Source: Arthrobacter humicola | Lineage (GTDB): Bacteria > Actinomycetota > Actinomycetes > Actinomycetales > Micrococcaceae | Direction of reading: 5' to 3' | Assembly: GCF_022803015.1 (NCBI RefSeq) | Contig: NZ_JAFKON010000002.1 | Location: 434,001-498,000 of the forward strand | DNA length: 64,000 nucleotides | Shown here: one piece after another, positions 34,416-44,274 of the stretch | How positions within the stretch are numbered: position 1 is the first letter of the stretch | How the letters are laid out: every line of letters begins with the position of its first letter | Notes under the pieces: generated by a model | Database searches by the model: none | Seen by the model: the letters and a program-made list of their open reading frames with translations, nothing else | Told to the model about the DNA's origin: nothing | Position numbers and translations under genes: made by a program

Positions 34416-34742
34416 ATGGCACAGAAAGTAAAAATCATCCTCGTTGATGATCTGGATGGGGGATCCGCGGACGAAACTGTCCGGTTTGGCCTTGACGGCG
34501 TCAGCTACGAAATAGACCTGTCGTCAAGCAATGCATCAGAACTGCGCTCCGCGGTGGACCGATTTGTGACGCACGCGCGCAAAACGTCAAGCGGACGCGC
34601 CACGCGCACGAAAATTTCCAGCGGACGGAATCAGGACTCTGCCCAGATCCGCCAGTGGGCACGGGACAACGGCTATGCGGTAAACAGCCGCGGGCGCATC
34701 CAGGCTGAAATTCAGGAAGCTTACCAAAAGGCTAATTCCTAG
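34416..34742 (+). CDS. lsr2: Lsr2 nucleoid-associated protein
   Basis: H-NS-like xenogeneic silencer of Actinobacteria that bridges AT-rich DNA. 108 aa. N-terminal dimerisation strands MAQKVKIILVDDLDGGSADE and VRFGLDGVSYEIDLSSSNASELR; linker rich in K/R/S/T; C-terminal DNA-binding domain with IRQWARDNGYAVNSRGRIQAEI, where RGR is the minor-groove hook. Start chosen at ATG 34416 with GGAAAGAGAG upstream rather than the in-frame ATG six codons earlier. Order lysS-lsr2-clpC is conserved in actinobacteria. Confidence 0.96.
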   Translation: MAQKVKIILVDDLDGGSADETVRFGLDGVSYEIDLSSSNASELRSAVDRFVTHARKTSSGRATRTKISSGRNQDSAQIRQWARDNGYAVNSRGRIQAEIQEAYQKANS

Positions 34743-34844
34743 CAGGGACCCGCGTCAGGGTGCAGTGCGGGGCCCGGCATGAGGGCGCAGTATCCAGCCG
34801 CAATCACGTTTCATGGCGTCGTAATCGACCGTCTGTCAAATGCC

Positions 34845-34872
34845 AATGCCCCCGTTATCTGACGGGGGCATT
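34845..34872 (+). terminator. Hairpin terminator after lsr2
   Basis: Perfect 11-bp inverted repeat AATGCCCCCGT / ACGGGGGCATT around a 6-nt loop TATCTG, ~100 bp after the lsr2 stop. No T-run follows, so it may stop transcription as a stable hairpin or protect the 3' end. Confidence 0.65.
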
Positions 34873-34997
34873 GCCATGCCGGCGTCGGGGCGCCCGTCCA
34901 GCAGATCGGCCCGCCCGTCCGGCGATGAACAGACTCCGCCGCCCGTGTTCCTCCCCGGCAGCATTTCCAGGCAGATGTCCCGCACGAGGTGAACCAT

Positions 34998-35047
34998 TTG
35001 CCGAAGATGGCCGCAATGGGTCCAGGCTTAGCGGCCATCTTCGGCAA
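34998..35047. repeat. Palindrome family 2, copy 1 (upstream of clpC)
   Basis: Perfect 17-bp inverted repeat: TTGCCGAAGATGGCCGC at 34998-35014 and its complement at 35031-35047, with a 16-nt loop ending GGCTTA. A near-identical element lies downstream of clpC at 37913. Confidence 0.85.
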
Positions 35048-35346
35048 TTCGGGAACCTTTGCCATGCCGTCGGCGCCCGTCCGGCATTGCAACGTCCACC
35101 CTTCCGGCGGTGCGCCCGTCCGCCCGTCCGCGCGGCCGGAACGGCCCGCTTAGCGGCCGGTTTCGCCCTTCCGGATGGGCAGAATGCGCCGGTCCGGAGG
35201 GGTTCCGGGCGGTTCTTGCCCCTGGCCGGGGGACCCGGTCCGGGCGCGGTTGCGCAACCCTCCGGTTTCCCCTGTGGCGAACAAGCCCCAAATCTGGAAC
35301 CCGGCCACGTAGCATCAAAGTACGTCGTAGCTAGGAGTGTGGCGAA

Positions 35347-37839
35347 ATGTTTGAGCGATTTACGGACCGTGCCCGTCGCGTAGTTGTGCTTGCCCAAGAA
35401 GAGGCACGCATGCTGAACCACAATTACATTGGTACCGAACACATCCTCTTGGGTCTGATCCATGAGGGTGAAGGTGTTGCCGCCAAAGCCCTTGAATCCT
35501 TGAGCATTTCGCTCGACGGTGTCCGCGAGCAGGTCCAGGAGATCATCGGCCAGGGCCAGCAGGCGCCCTCCGGCCACATCCCCTTTACCCCCCGCGCCAA
35601 GAAGGTCCTGGAGCTCTCGCTGCGCGAGGCGCTGCAGCTGGGCCATAACTACATTGGTACCGAGCACATCCTCCTCGGCCTTATCCGGGAGGGCGAAGGC
35701 GTTGCCGCCCAGGTGCTCGTTAAGCTCGGCGCAGACCTGAACCGGGTCCGGTCGCAGGTTATCCAGCTGCTCTCGGGTTACCAGGGCAAGGAAGCCACGG
35801 GCGCCGGTGTAGGCCCCGGACAGGCTGAGGGGACCCCGGCCGGGTCCGTTGTCCTTGACCAGTTCGGCCGCAACCTGACCCAGGCGGCCCGCGAGAACAA
35901 ACTGGACCCTGTGATCGGCCGCGAGCAGGAAATGGAACGCGTCATGCAGGTCCTTTCCCGCCGCACCAAGAACAACCCTGTGCTGATTGGTGAGCCCGGC
36001 GTCGGCAAGACCGCCGTCGTCGAGGGCCTGGCCCAGGCGATCGTCCGCGGCGATGTCCCGGAGACCATCAAGGACAAGCAGCTGTACACCTTGGACCTCG
36101 GGTCCCTCGTGGCCGGTTCCCGCTACCGCGGCGACTTCGAAGAGCGCCTGAAGAAGGTCCTCAAGGAGATCCGCACGCGCGGCGACATCATCCTGTTCAT
36201 CGATGAGATCCACACCCTGGTGGGCGCCGGTGCCGCCGAAGGTGCCATCGATGCGGCCTCGATCCTGAAGCCCATGCTGGCCCGCGGCGAGCTCCAGACC
36301 ATCGGTGCCACCACGCTGGACGAGTACCGCAAGCACATCGAGAAGGATGCCGCGCTGGAGCGCCGCTTCCAGCCGATCCAGGTCAAGGAACCCTCCGTCG
36401 CGCACGCGATCGAGATCCTCAAGGGCCTCCGCGACCGGTATGAGGCGCACCACCGGGTCACCATCACCGACGGCGCCCTCGCCTCGGCGGCGGCCCTTTC
36501 CGAGCGCTACATCTCGGACCGCTTCCTGCCGGACAAGGCGATCGACCTGATCGACGAGGCCGGTGCGCGGCTCCGCATCCGCCGCATGACTGCCCCGCCG
36601 GAGCTCAAGATCATGGACGAGAAGATCGCCGCCATGAAGCTGGAGAAGGAATCCGCGATCGACGCGCAGGACTTCGAAGGCGCCGCGTCGCTGCGCGACA
36701 AGGAGCAGAAGCTCATTGCCGAGCGCGCCGAAAAGGAACGCCAGTGGAAGACCGGCGGCATGGACGACATCTCCGAAGTTGATGAAGACCTCATCGCCGA
36801 GGTGCTGGCGAACTCCACCGGCATCCCGGTCTTCAAGCTGACCGAGGAAGAGTCCTCGCGCCTGCTGAAGATGGAAGACGAGCTCCACAAGCGCGTGGTC
36901 GGCCAGAACGAGGCCATCAAGGCCCTGTCCCAGGCGATCCGGCGCACCCGTGCAGGCCTCAAGGACCCCAAGCGTCCGGGCGGCTCGTTCATCTTTGCCG
37001 GCCCCACCGGTGTCGGCAAGACCGAACTGGCCAAGGCCCTCGCCGAGTTCCTGTTCGGCGAGGAAGACGCCCTGATCACCCTGGACATGTCCGAGTACTC
37101 GGAGAAGCACACGGTGTCGCGGCTCTTCGGCGCCCCTCCGGGCTACGTCGGCTATGAGGAAGGCGGCCAGCTGACCGAGAAGGTCCGCCGTCGTCCGTTC
37201 TCCGTGGTCCTGTTCGATGAAGTGGAGAAGGCGCACGCCGATCTCTTCAACTCGCTCCTGCAGATCCTGGAAGACGGCCGCCTGACCGACTCCCAGGGCC
37301 GCGTGGTGGACTTCAAGAACACCGTGATCATCATGACCACGAACCTCGGCACCCGGGACATCTCCAAGAGCGTTGCCACCGGCTTCCAGTCCGGCACGGA
37401 CACGCAGACCGGCTACAACCGGATGCGGGCCCGGGTCACGGAAGAGCTCAAGCAGCACTTCCGCCCCGAGTTCCTGAACCGTGTTGACGATGTTGTGGTC
37501 TTCCCGCAGCTGACCCAGGACGAGATCATCGAGATCGTGGACATGTTCGTCGCCCGCCTGGAGAAGCGCCTCAAGGACAAGGACATGGGCATCGAGCTCA
37601 CGTCCGCGGCCAAGGTTCTCCTGGCGACCCGCGGCTATGACCCCGCCATGGGTGCCCGGCCGCTGCGCCGCACCATCCAGCGCGAGATCGAGGACCAGCT
37701 CTCCGAGAAGATCCTCTTCGGCGAACTGCACTCCGGCGACATCGTGGTGGTGGACGTGGAAGGCGAAGGCGACGACGCGAAGTTCACCTTCGCCGGCAAC
37801 GCCAAGCCGCGCATCCCGGAGATCGCTCCGAGCGTCTAA
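35347..37839 (+). CDS. clpC: ATP-dependent Clp protease ATP-binding subunit ClpC
   Basis: AAA+ unfoldase that feeds substrates to ClpP; essential in mycobacteria. 830 aa. Two Clp-N repeats (each with [19 protein letters not shown] sequence, ~1-145), first AAA module with Walker A GEPGVGKT at ~215-222, a middle region with a UVR-type motif ([20 protein letters not shown], ~430-450), second AAA module with Walker A GPTGVGKT at ~552-559, and the C-terminal D2-small domain. GTCGTAGCTAGGAGTGTGGCGAA precedes the ATG, with AGGAG as ribosome site. Flanked on both sides by copies of palindrome family 2. Confidence 0.97.
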   Translation: MFERFTDRARRVVVLAQEEARMLNHNYIGTEHILLGLIHEGEGVAAKALESLSISLDGVREQVQEIIGQGQQAPSGHIPFTPRAKKVLELSLREALQLGHNYIGTEHILLGLIREGEGVAAQVLVKLGADLNRVRSQVIQLLSGYQGKEATGAGVGPGQAEGTPAGSVVLDQFGRNLTQAARENKLDPVIGREQEMERVMQVLSRRTKNNPVLIGEPGVGKTAVVEGLAQAIVRGDVPETIKDKQLYTLDLGSLVAGSRYRGDFEERLKKVLKEIRTRGDIILFIDEIHTLVGAGAAEGAIDAASILKPMLARGELQTIGATTLDEYRKHIEKDAALERRFQPIQVKEPSVAHAIEILKGLRDRYEAHHRVTITDGALASAAALSERYISDRFLPDKAIDLIDEAGARLRIRRMTAPPELKIMDEKIAAMKLEKESAIDAQDFEGAASLRDKEQKLIAERAEKERQWKTGGMDDISEVDEDLIAEVLANSTGIPVFKLTEEESSRLLKMEDELHKRVVGQNEAIKALSQAIRRTRAGLKDPKRPGGSFIFAGPTGVGKTELAKALAEFLFGEEDALITLDMSEYSEKHTVSRLFGAPPGYVGYEEGGQLTEKVRRRPFSVVLFDEVEKAHADLFNSLLQILEDGRLTDSQGRVVDFKNTVIIMTTNLGTRDISKSVATGFQSGTDTQTGYNRMRARVTEELKQHFRPEFLNRVDDVVVFPQLTQDEIIEIVDMFVARLEKRLKDKDMGIELTSAAKVLLATRGYDPAMGARPLRRTIQREIEDQLSEKILFGELHSGDIVVVDVEGEGDDAKFTFAGNAKPRIPEIAPSV

Positions 37840-37853
37840 GCACCATCAACAAC

Positions 37854-37888
37854 GGCCCCGCTGCCCCGAAAGGGACGGCGGGGCCTTT
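37854..37888 (+). terminator. Intrinsic terminator of clpC
   Basis: GGCCCCGCTGCCCC pairs with GGGACGGCGGGGCC (two G-T wobbles) around a short GAAA-type loop, followed by TTT. It starts 14 nt after the clpC stop. Confidence 0.85.
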
Positions 37889-37912
37889 GCGTTGCCCGCC
37901 GTCGTGAAGCAT

Positions 37913-37962
37913 TTGCCGGAGATGGCCGCTATGGGAGCTGGCTTAGTGGCCATCTTCGGCGA
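37913..37962. repeat. Palindrome family 2, copy 2 (downstream of clpC)
   Basis: TTGCCGGAGATGGCCGC (37913-37929) and GTGGCCATCTTCGGCGA (37946-37962) form a 17-bp stem with a few wobbles; loop TATGGGAGCTGGCTTA resembles that of copy 1 (ATGGG...GGCTTA). Not followed by a T-run and lies beyond the real clpC terminator, so it is an extra element. Confidence 0.8.
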
Positions 37963-38084
37963 ACGGTGGCCGTGCTGAAGTGCCAGGGCCCGTCCCGCAT
38001 GATAGGGGAGCCGTGTCTGAAAGCAGTGTTTCACTCTTAGTGAACGTTTTGTGATCGATACCACATACGGTGTTGAATCGGTGC

Positions 38085-40208
38085 ATGGCTGCTAAGGACT
38101 CAGAGACCCTGAGCGAACAACCCGAGACCCCCTTCCACGATCTGGACCACTACCTCGCGATCCCCAGAGTGAGCGGTTTGACGCTGAGCCCGGACGGCGC
38201 CCGGCTGGTGACCACCGTGGCGACCCTCGGCGCGAAAGGCACCGAATACTGCACCGCGCTGTGGGAGGTGGATCCGGGCGGGGCCAAACAGGCCCGCCGG
38301 ATCACACGCAGCGCCAAAGGGGAGGCCGGTGCGGTGTTTGCCGCCAACGGCGACCTGTACTTCACCTCGGCCCGTCCCGATCCGGAGAGCCCCGAGGCAG
38401 ACCCGGTGAACGCCCTCTGGATCCTGCCGTCCGACGGCGGCGAAGCCCGGGTGGCCTTGTCCCGGGCCGGCGGAATCGGCGGGGTCCACGCCGCCAAGGA
38501 CGCCGACACCGTGGTGGTCGCGGCCTCGGTCCTGGCCGGTTCCACGGACGAGGACAATGACGAGGAACGCCGGAAAGCGCGCAAGGACAACAAGGTCGCG
38601 GCCATCCTGCACAGCGGATACCCTGTCCGCTACTGGGATGCGGACCTGGGCCCGGCGCAGCCGCGGCTGTTCGCCGTCGAACCCGGAGACCCGTTGGAGG
38701 CCGGAAAGCCGGCCACCGTCGACGCCGCGCCGCCGCTGAAGCTGCGCAACCTGACGCCCGACGCCGGCATGCGGCTCAGGGACGCCGAATCGGTGCTCAG
38801 CCCGGACGGCACGACGATTTACAGCAGCTTCGCCAAGCCCCTCGCCAATGCCGATTCACGTTCCGTCCTGGTCGCCATCGACGTCGCCACCGGCACCCGC
38901 ACGGTCCTTCTGGACACGGAAGGCCAGAGCTACTTCCCGGGCCCGGTCAGTCCGGACGGCCGGAGCCTGGTGGTGGTCAGCGAAAGCGACACCACGCCGC
39001 TGGCAGCCCCGCGGGTCTTGCTGCACCTCCTCGACGTCGCCGGCTCGGCGGCCGGGGACGGCGCCCTGACGCCGCTCGCCCATGACTGGGACCGCTGGGC
39101 CCGCCCTGCCGCATGGCTGCCGGACGGATCGGCCCTGCTGGTCATCGCCGACGAGGACGGCGCATCGCCGGTATTCCGGATCGGTGTGGCCGGAGACCCG
39201 GGCGGGGCGGCCCAAGTGCTACGCCTGACGGCCGACGCCGCGGCGTACACCGACGTCGTTGTCGCACCGGACGGACGCAGCGCCTACGCCATGCGCAGCT
39301 CCTACGAATTCCCCGCCGAACCTGTACGGATCGACCTCGCCTCCGGTGACGTCGTCCGCCTGCCCGCGCCCGCGGAACGCCCCCGCTTCACGGGCACGCT
39401 GGAGCGCGTGGAGACGACGGCGGCCGACGGGGCCCGTGTGCCCGCGTACCTGGCCCTGCCCGAGGGCGCGTCCGCCGCGGCCCCGGCCCCGCTGCTGCTC
39501 TGGATCCATGGCGGCCCGCTGGGATCCTGGAACGCCTGGACCTGGCGCTGGAACCCGTGGCTGCTGGTGGCGCGCGGCTACGCGGTGCTGCTCCCGGACC
39601 CCGCCCTCTCCACCGGCTACGGCCAGGACCACATCCAGCGTGGCTGGGGGGAATGGGGCAAGGCTCCGTTCACCGACCTGATGGCCATCACCGACGCCGT
39701 CGTGCAGCGCCCCGACATCGACCAGACGCGCACGGCCGCCATGGGCGGCTCGTTCGGCGGGTACATGGCCAACTGGGTGGCCGGGCAGACGGACCGCTTC
39801 AAGGCAATCGTCACGCACGCCAGCCTCTGGGCCCTGGACCAGTTCGGCCCCACCACCGACGCCGCGCAGTACTGGCTCAAGGAGATGACGGCCGAGATGG
39901 CGCTGGAGAACTCCCCGCACCTGCACGTGGAGAACATCCGCACTCCCATGCTGGTCATCCATGGCGACAAGGACTACCGCGTGCCGATCGGCGAGGGACT
40001 CCGGCTCTGGTACGAACTGCTCGCCAAGTCGCAGCTGGCGGCAGACGGAAACGGCGAAACGGACCACCGTTTCCTGTATTTCCCGGACGAGAACCACTGG
40101 ATCCTGCAGCCGCAGCACGCCAAGGTCTGGTACGGCGTCGTGGAGCACTTCCTGGCTAGGAACCTGCTGGACAAGGACGTTCCCGTCCCCGACGAACTCG
40201 GTCTCTGA
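38085..40208 (+). CDS. S9 family prolyl oligopeptidase-type serine peptidase
   Basis: 707 aa from ATG 38085 (an in-frame GTG at 38070 is possible). N-terminal ~430 residues form a beta-propeller-like region with repeated TLSPDGARL / LSPDGTTIYSS / VSPDGRSLVVVSE / VVAPDGRSAYAM units. The C-terminal hydrolase domain has nucleophile S556 in GGSFGGYMANW, D628 in HGDKDYRVP and H671 in DENHWI. This is the acylaminoacyl-peptidase/oligopeptidase type; no signal peptide, so cytosolic. A strong hairpin follows at 40215. Substrate unknown. Confidence 0.93.
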   Translation: MAAKDSETLSEQPETPFHDLDHYLAIPRVSGLTLSPDGARLVTTVATLGAKGTEYCTALWEVDPGGAKQARRITRSAKGEAGAVFAANGDLYFTSARPDPESPEADPVNALWILPSDGGEARVALSRAGGIGGVHAAKDADTVVVAASVLAGSTDEDNDEERRKARKDNKVAAILHSGYPVRYWDADLGPAQPRLFAVEPGDPLEAGKPATVDAAPPLKLRNLTPDAGMRLRDAESVLSPDGTTIYSSFAKPLANADSRSVLVAIDVATGTRTVLLDTEGQSYFPGPVSPDGRSLVVVSESDTTPLAAPRVLLHLLDVAGSAAGDGALTPLAHDWDRWARPAAWLPDGSALLVIADEDGASPVFRIGVAGDPGGAAQVLRLTADAAAYTDVVVAPDGRSAYAMRSSYEFPAEPVRIDLASGDVVRLPAPAERPRFTGTLERVETTAADGARVPAYLALPEGASAAAPAPLLLWIHGGPLGSWNAWTWRWNPWLLVARGYAVLLPDPALSTGYGQDHIQRGWGEWGKAPFTDLMAITDAVVQRPDIDQTRTAAMGGSFGGYMANWVAGQTDRFKAIVTHASLWALDQFGPTTDAAQYWLKEMTAEMALENSPHLHVENIRTPMLVIHGDKDYRVPIGEGLRLWYELLAKSQLAADGNGETDHRFLYFPDENHWILQPQHAKVWYGVVEHFLARNLLDKDVPVPDELGL

Positions 40209-40214
40209 CGGACC

Positions 40215-40246
40215 GGGCCCGTGCCGGCAGAGAGCCGGCCGGGCCC
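40215..40246 (+). terminator. Strong hairpin after the S9 peptidase gene
   Basis: GGGCCCG-T-GCCGGC pairs with GCCGGC-CGGGCCC around AGAGA, a 13-bp stem with one bulge, 7 nt after the stop. No T-run. Confidence 0.6.
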
Positions 40247-40256
40247 GGGGCACCCG

Positions 40257-40262
40257 TAAGAT
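40257..40262 (+). promoter_or_regulatory. Candidate -10 box (TAAGAT) of the N-acetyltransferase gene
   Basis: TAAGAT followed by 6 nt and then the GTG start at 40269; no ribosome site. Fits a leaderless transcript. Confidence 0.5.
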
Positions 40263-40268
40263 TGGGCT

Positions 40269-40802
40269 GTGACTGAGACCGTGACTGAGACCGCGACTGA
40301 GACGATCCGCATCCGCCCCGCCCGCACCGACGACGTTGGCGCCATCAAGACCCTCGTGGCGCCGCTGGCCGACCAGCGGATCCTCATGGCCAAGGAAACC
40401 GTGGCCTACTACGAAAGCCTGCAGGAGTTCCGGATCGCCGAATCCGAAGACGGCGGGGTGATCGGCTGCGGGGCGCTGCACGTCATGTGGGAGGACCTCG
40501 CGGAGGTCCGCACCCTCGCGGCCTCGGACGCCTGGCGCGGCAAAGGCGTGGGCCACGCGCTGGTGGAGCGCCTGCTGGAGGATGCCCGCGCACTGGGAGT
40601 CTCCCGGGTCTTCTGCCTGACGTTCGAAGTGGAGTTCTTCAAAAAGCACGGCTTTGAAGTCATGGCTGACCAGACCGCCGTCGACCCCGTGGTGTATTCC
40701 GAGCTCCTGCGCTCGCACGACGAAGGCGTGGCCGAGTTCCTGGACCTGGCGCGGGTCAAACCGAACACGCTGGGCAACACCAGGATGATCAAGGAGCTGT
40801 AG
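40269..40802 (+). CDS. Amino-acid N-acetyltransferase (GNAT; N-acetylglutamate synthase type)
   Basis: 177 aa. GNAT fold: IRIRPARTDDVGAIKTLV at the N-terminus, ALHVMWEDLAEVRTLAASDAWRGKGVGHALVERLL with the acetyl-CoA-binding R-G-x-G-x-G/A loop (~85-105), and VFCLTFEVEFFKKHGFEVM. The whole pattern matches the short ArgA-like acetyltransferase of actinobacteria (Rv2747-like), which makes N-acetylglutamate for arginine synthesis. It is alone here, not in an arg cluster, so the substrate is inferred from family. The first residues come from a TGAGAC repeat (TETVTETATET). Confidence 0.85.
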   Translation: MTETVTETATETIRIRPARTDDVGAIKTLVAPLADQRILMAKETVAYYESLQEFRIAESEDGGVIGCGALHVMWEDLAEVRTLAASDAWRGKGVGHALVERLLEDARALGVSRVFCLTFEVEFFKKHGFEVMADQTAVDPVVYSELLRSHDEGVAEFLDLARVKPNTLGNTRMIKEL

Positions 40803-41452
40803 CCGCCGCCGGGTTTTTGCGGCTGCGCGCGGCTGTTCGCCGGCCAGCGAAGGCGGCGCCCCGGCCAGCGAAAGTGGCTCCAGGCCGGCGCCGGCAGCCG
40901 CCAGGAACTCGACGTCCACGCAGGGCTTCCCTTCAGTAAATTTGGTGGATAAACTGATGCCGGCCCAGGGGGTGGGCCGCCATACTTCCGGAGGCAAAAA
41001 ATTGCACAAAGCCGTGATTTTTCCCGATCTCTCCGCAATCCACAGCTCAATCGCCAGCGCTCCGGCAGGGCCGCCGGACCAGCCGCTGGAAGCGCTGCCG
41101 CCCGAACCCGCCAACCACTCCTCGCCCGGCACCGGCGCGCCCGTGACGGGGCAAACCGCCGAGACAGTATCTGCCGCATCGGGACCGCCGGCCACGTCCC
41201 GCGCCCGCAAGGGCCGGCTCGCCGCGCCGCCGTTCTCATGGCTGGGCGTCGATGCCTGGCCGCATTCTCCGGCGGGGGCTGACCAACAGGCCTGAAGCGC
41301 GGGGGTTCGGAACGCGCGGCCACAACCCCGCCGCCCCGGGATTCGCAGCCCGCCAGGGAGCCCGGGCCGGGGGAACGGGGAGCCTACCGCCGGCCGTGCC
41401 CCGGTAGTAGGGTCTAAGCAAGCAGCCAGGACACCATCCAGGGAGCACCGCC
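40803..41452. other. 650-bp gap between the acetyltransferase gene and dhaK
   Basis: Mostly featureless GC-rich sequence. It contains a TTCGC-CGGCCA-GCGAA inverted repeat at 40836 and a possible small gene at 41002. The last ~40 bp carry the dhaK leader (GGAGCACCGCC). Confidence 0.4.
41002..41295 (+). CDS. Possible small Pro/Ala-rich protein
   Basis: 97 aa from TTG 41002, which follows GGAGG by 7 nt in an A-rich context. Sequence MHKAVIFPDLSAIHSSIASA, then a disordered Pro/Ala/Gly/Thr-rich part, ending RKGRLAAPPFSWLGVDAWPH. No domain seen. The ribosome site and start context favour a real gene; the composition and GC-rich open frame argue for caution. Confidence 0.35.
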   Translation: MHKAVIFPDLSAIHSSIASAPAGPPDQPLEALPPEPANHSSPGTGAPVTGQTAETVSAASGPPATSRARKGRLAAPPFSWLGVDAWPHSPAGADQQA

Positions 41453-42454
<1,002 letters not shown>

Positions 42455-42456
42455 CC

Positions 42457-43089
42457 GTGGGCTTGGACGTCGGCTGGGCGGTGAGGTGGCTGACGCTTTC
42501 GGCGCAGGCCATGGCGGAGCACCGGGTGGAACTGATCGAGCTGGACCGGCCCATCGGGGACTCGGACCACGGCGAGAACATGGACCGCGGCTTCAAGGCC
42601 GTGATGGACAAACTTGCCGAGACGCCGCCGGAAACCCCTGCCGCGGCCCTGAAACTGACGGCCATGACGCTGATGTCCAAGGTCGGCGGGGCGGCCGGCC
42701 CGCTGTACGGCACGGCGTTCCTGCGGGCCGCCACGGCCCTGGGTGAGGCCTCCGACGTCGACGCCGCCACCCTCGCTGCCGCGCTGCAGGCCGCCCGCGA
42801 CGGGATCGTCGCCCGCGGCAAGGCCGAATCCGGCGACAAGACCATGGTGGACGCCTGGACGCCCGCGATCGAGGCGGCCGCCGCAGCGGCTGGCGACGGC
42901 GACGGCGATGTCAGGAAGGTGCTGCTAGCCGCGGCGGAGGCCGCCGAAGCCGGCGCCGTGTCCACGGATCCGATGCTCGCCCGCAAGGGCCGGGCCAGCT
43001 ACCTGGGGGAGCGCAGCATCGGCCACCGCGACCCCGGAGCGGTCTCCAGCGCGCTGATTCTGCGCGCCGCGGCCGGAGCGGCCGAATGA
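42457..43089 (+). CDS. dhaL: Dihydroxyacetone kinase subunit DhaL
   Basis: ADP-binding subunit that moves phosphate from DhaM to the DhaK-bound substrate. 210 aa. The Mg-ADP-binding aspartates are in IGDSDHGENMDRG (~30-42); VGGAAGPLYGTAFLRAA and KTMVDAWTPAIEAA follow, with KGRASYLGERSIGHRDPGA at the end. The GTG start is 2 bp after dhaK; its stop overlaps the dhaM ATG (ATGA). Confidence 0.95.
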   Translation: MGLDVGWAVRWLTLSAQAMAEHRVELIELDRPIGDSDHGENMDRGFKAVMDKLAETPPETPAAALKLTAMTLMSKVGGAAGPLYGTAFLRAATALGEASDVDAATLAAALQAARDGIVARGKAESGDKTMVDAWTPAIEAAAAAAGDGDGDVRKVLLAAAEAAEAGAVSTDPMLARKGRASYLGERSIGHRDPGAVSSALILRAAAGAAE

Positions 43090-43757
43090 CAGTCCGGCTG
43101 GTGGTCGTCTCGCACAGCTCCAAGATCGCGGACGGCGCCGTCGAACTCGCCGCGCAGATGGCTCCCGACGTCCTGATCCTGCCCGCCGGCGGCACCGACG
43201 ACGGCCGCATCGGCACGAGCCTGGACAAGGTCATGGCGGCCCTGGAGCAGGCTGCCGGTGACGGTGTGGTGGTGCTCGCCGACCTCGGCTCCGCGGTGAT
43301 GACGGCCGAGTCCGCTGCGGAGTTTGCAGCCGACCCGGGCTCGGTGCTGATTGCTGACGCGCCCATCGTCGAAGGACTCGTCGCGGCCGCGGTGGCTGCC
43401 CAGGCAGGGGCCGAAGCGGCGGCGGTGAAGGACGCGGCCGAGGCCGTCTACCGGCCCCCGGCCCATCCCGCGGAGGCGGGGCATGTGCACCAGCAGCCGC
43501 CGGACGCCACCGGGGACTTTGAACTCGTCAACCAGACCGGCATGCATGCCCGGCCGGCAGCGAAGATCGCCGGAGGCCTGTCCGCCATGGACGCCGAGGT
43601 GACCGTGAACGGCGCCGATGGCGCCTCCATGACCGAACTCATGATGCTCGCCGCCGGCAAGGGAACCGTCCTGCACGTGGAGGCCAGCGGCCCGGACGCC
43701 GCCAAGGCGGTCGACTACCTGGAACGCCTGGTCGGCTCGGGGTTCGGTGAGCCGTAA
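43086..43757 (+). CDS. dhaM: DhaM phosphoryl-donor protein: EIIA(Man)-like domain fused to HPr
   Basis: Links the kinase to the phosphotransferase system, taking phosphate from PEP via EI/HPr. 223 aa. N-terminal PTS EIIA-like domain with the active histidine at H10 in VVVSHSSKIADG and GTDDGRIGTSLDKV; then a ~20-residue Ala/Pro linker and an HPr domain with H154 in NQTGMHARPAAKIA. The EI domain found in some DhaM proteins is absent, so a separate EI is needed. dhaM is the last gene of the operon and converges with the next gene. Confidence 0.94.
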   Translation: MTVRLVVVSHSSKIADGAVELAAQMAPDVLILPAGGTDDGRIGTSLDKVMAALEQAAGDGVVVLADLGSAVMTAESAAEFAADPGSVLIADAPIVEGLVAAAVAAQAGAEAAAVKDAAEAVYRPPAHPAEAGHVHQQPPDATGDFELVNQTGMHARPAAKIAGGLSAMDAEVTVNGADGASMTELMMLAAGKGTVLHVEASGPDAAKAVDYLERLVGSGFGEP

Positions 43758-43760
43758 GCG

Positions 43761-44258
43761 CTAGGGTGCCTGGCGGAGGCCGGCCGCGTCGAGCACGACG
43801 CTGGCGGTGATGAAGGTTCCGCACTGCTCACCAAACGGGTGCGCCGACCTGGGCGTGAACGCCGCGGTCCGGGCCGGCAGAGGGTTCCCCGCGGTGTCCG
43901 TGCCCGTGGCCGTCACCTCGATCCGGCTGGCGCTCAGCGTCTCCATCATCAGCATTCCGGTCAGGGTCCCGTCGGGTGAGGAAGTGGCCGAGCAGACGCC
44001 GTCGCCGCCGTAGGGGCCCGGCTCGCAGCCTTGGTCCACGGCCGTGCTCCCGGGAACCAGTTCGAGGTCCGCCTCCTTGCAGCGGCCGTCCTGGCAGGCG
44101 GCCAGGTGGATGGTCCGCACTGACGGGGCGTACTCCCGGTCCACCGTGAGCGACACAACGGGCGCCTGGGCGATCGCCGGGCAGGCGGCCTCCGGCCGGC
44201 ACGTGACAGCCAGGACTGCGGTGAGGACCAGCACGGCCGCGGCCGCCAGCTTGCGCAT
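43761..44258 (-). CDS. Hypothetical secreted protein
   Basis: 165 aa. N-terminal export signal (MRKLAAAAVLVLTAVLAVTC); the cysteine at 20 could be a lipidation site but the preceding AVT is not a good lipobox. The mature part has six further cysteines (ACPAI, ACQDGRCKEAD, QGCEPGPYGGDGVC, EQCGTF), suggesting disulfides and an outside location, and beta-rich segments (PVVSLTVDREY, SRIEVTATGTD). Family not recognised. Stop 3 bp from the dhaM stop. Confidence 0.7.
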   Translation of the reverse strand: MRKLAAAAVLVLTAVLAVTCRPEAACPAIAQAPVVSLTVDREYAPSVRTIHLAACQDGRCKEADLELVPGSTAVDQGCEPGPYGGDGVCSATSSPDGTLTGMLMMETLSASRIEVTATGTDTAGNPLPARTAAFTPRSAHPFGEQCGTFITASVVLDAAGLRQAP

Positions 44259-44274
44259 GCTCCAGCGTAGATCC

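Larger units (their letters stand above)
34743..35346. other. 604-bp gap between lsr2 and clpC
   Basis: It holds the hairpin at 34845 and the long palindrome at 34998, followed by a low-complexity GC-rich stretch built on repeated CCCGTCCGGC-like words (35070-35180). Reading frames through it are rich in Arg/Pro/Ala and not convincing. Just upstream of clpC, GGCGAAC at 35276 resembles one half of a ClgR operator, the known activator of clp genes in actinobacteria; the other half is not clear. Confidence 0.5.

Noticed and set aside
34760..35383. 207-aa plus-strand frame in the lsr2-clpC gap
   Set aside because: Runs through the terminator, the palindrome and low-complexity DNA and into clpC in another frame; Arg/Pro/Ala-rich.
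34855..37731. Minus-strand 958-aa open frame across clpC
   Set aside because: Antisense shadow of a highly conserved gene; no family resemblance, very acidic and Gly/Leu/Val/Asp-rich.
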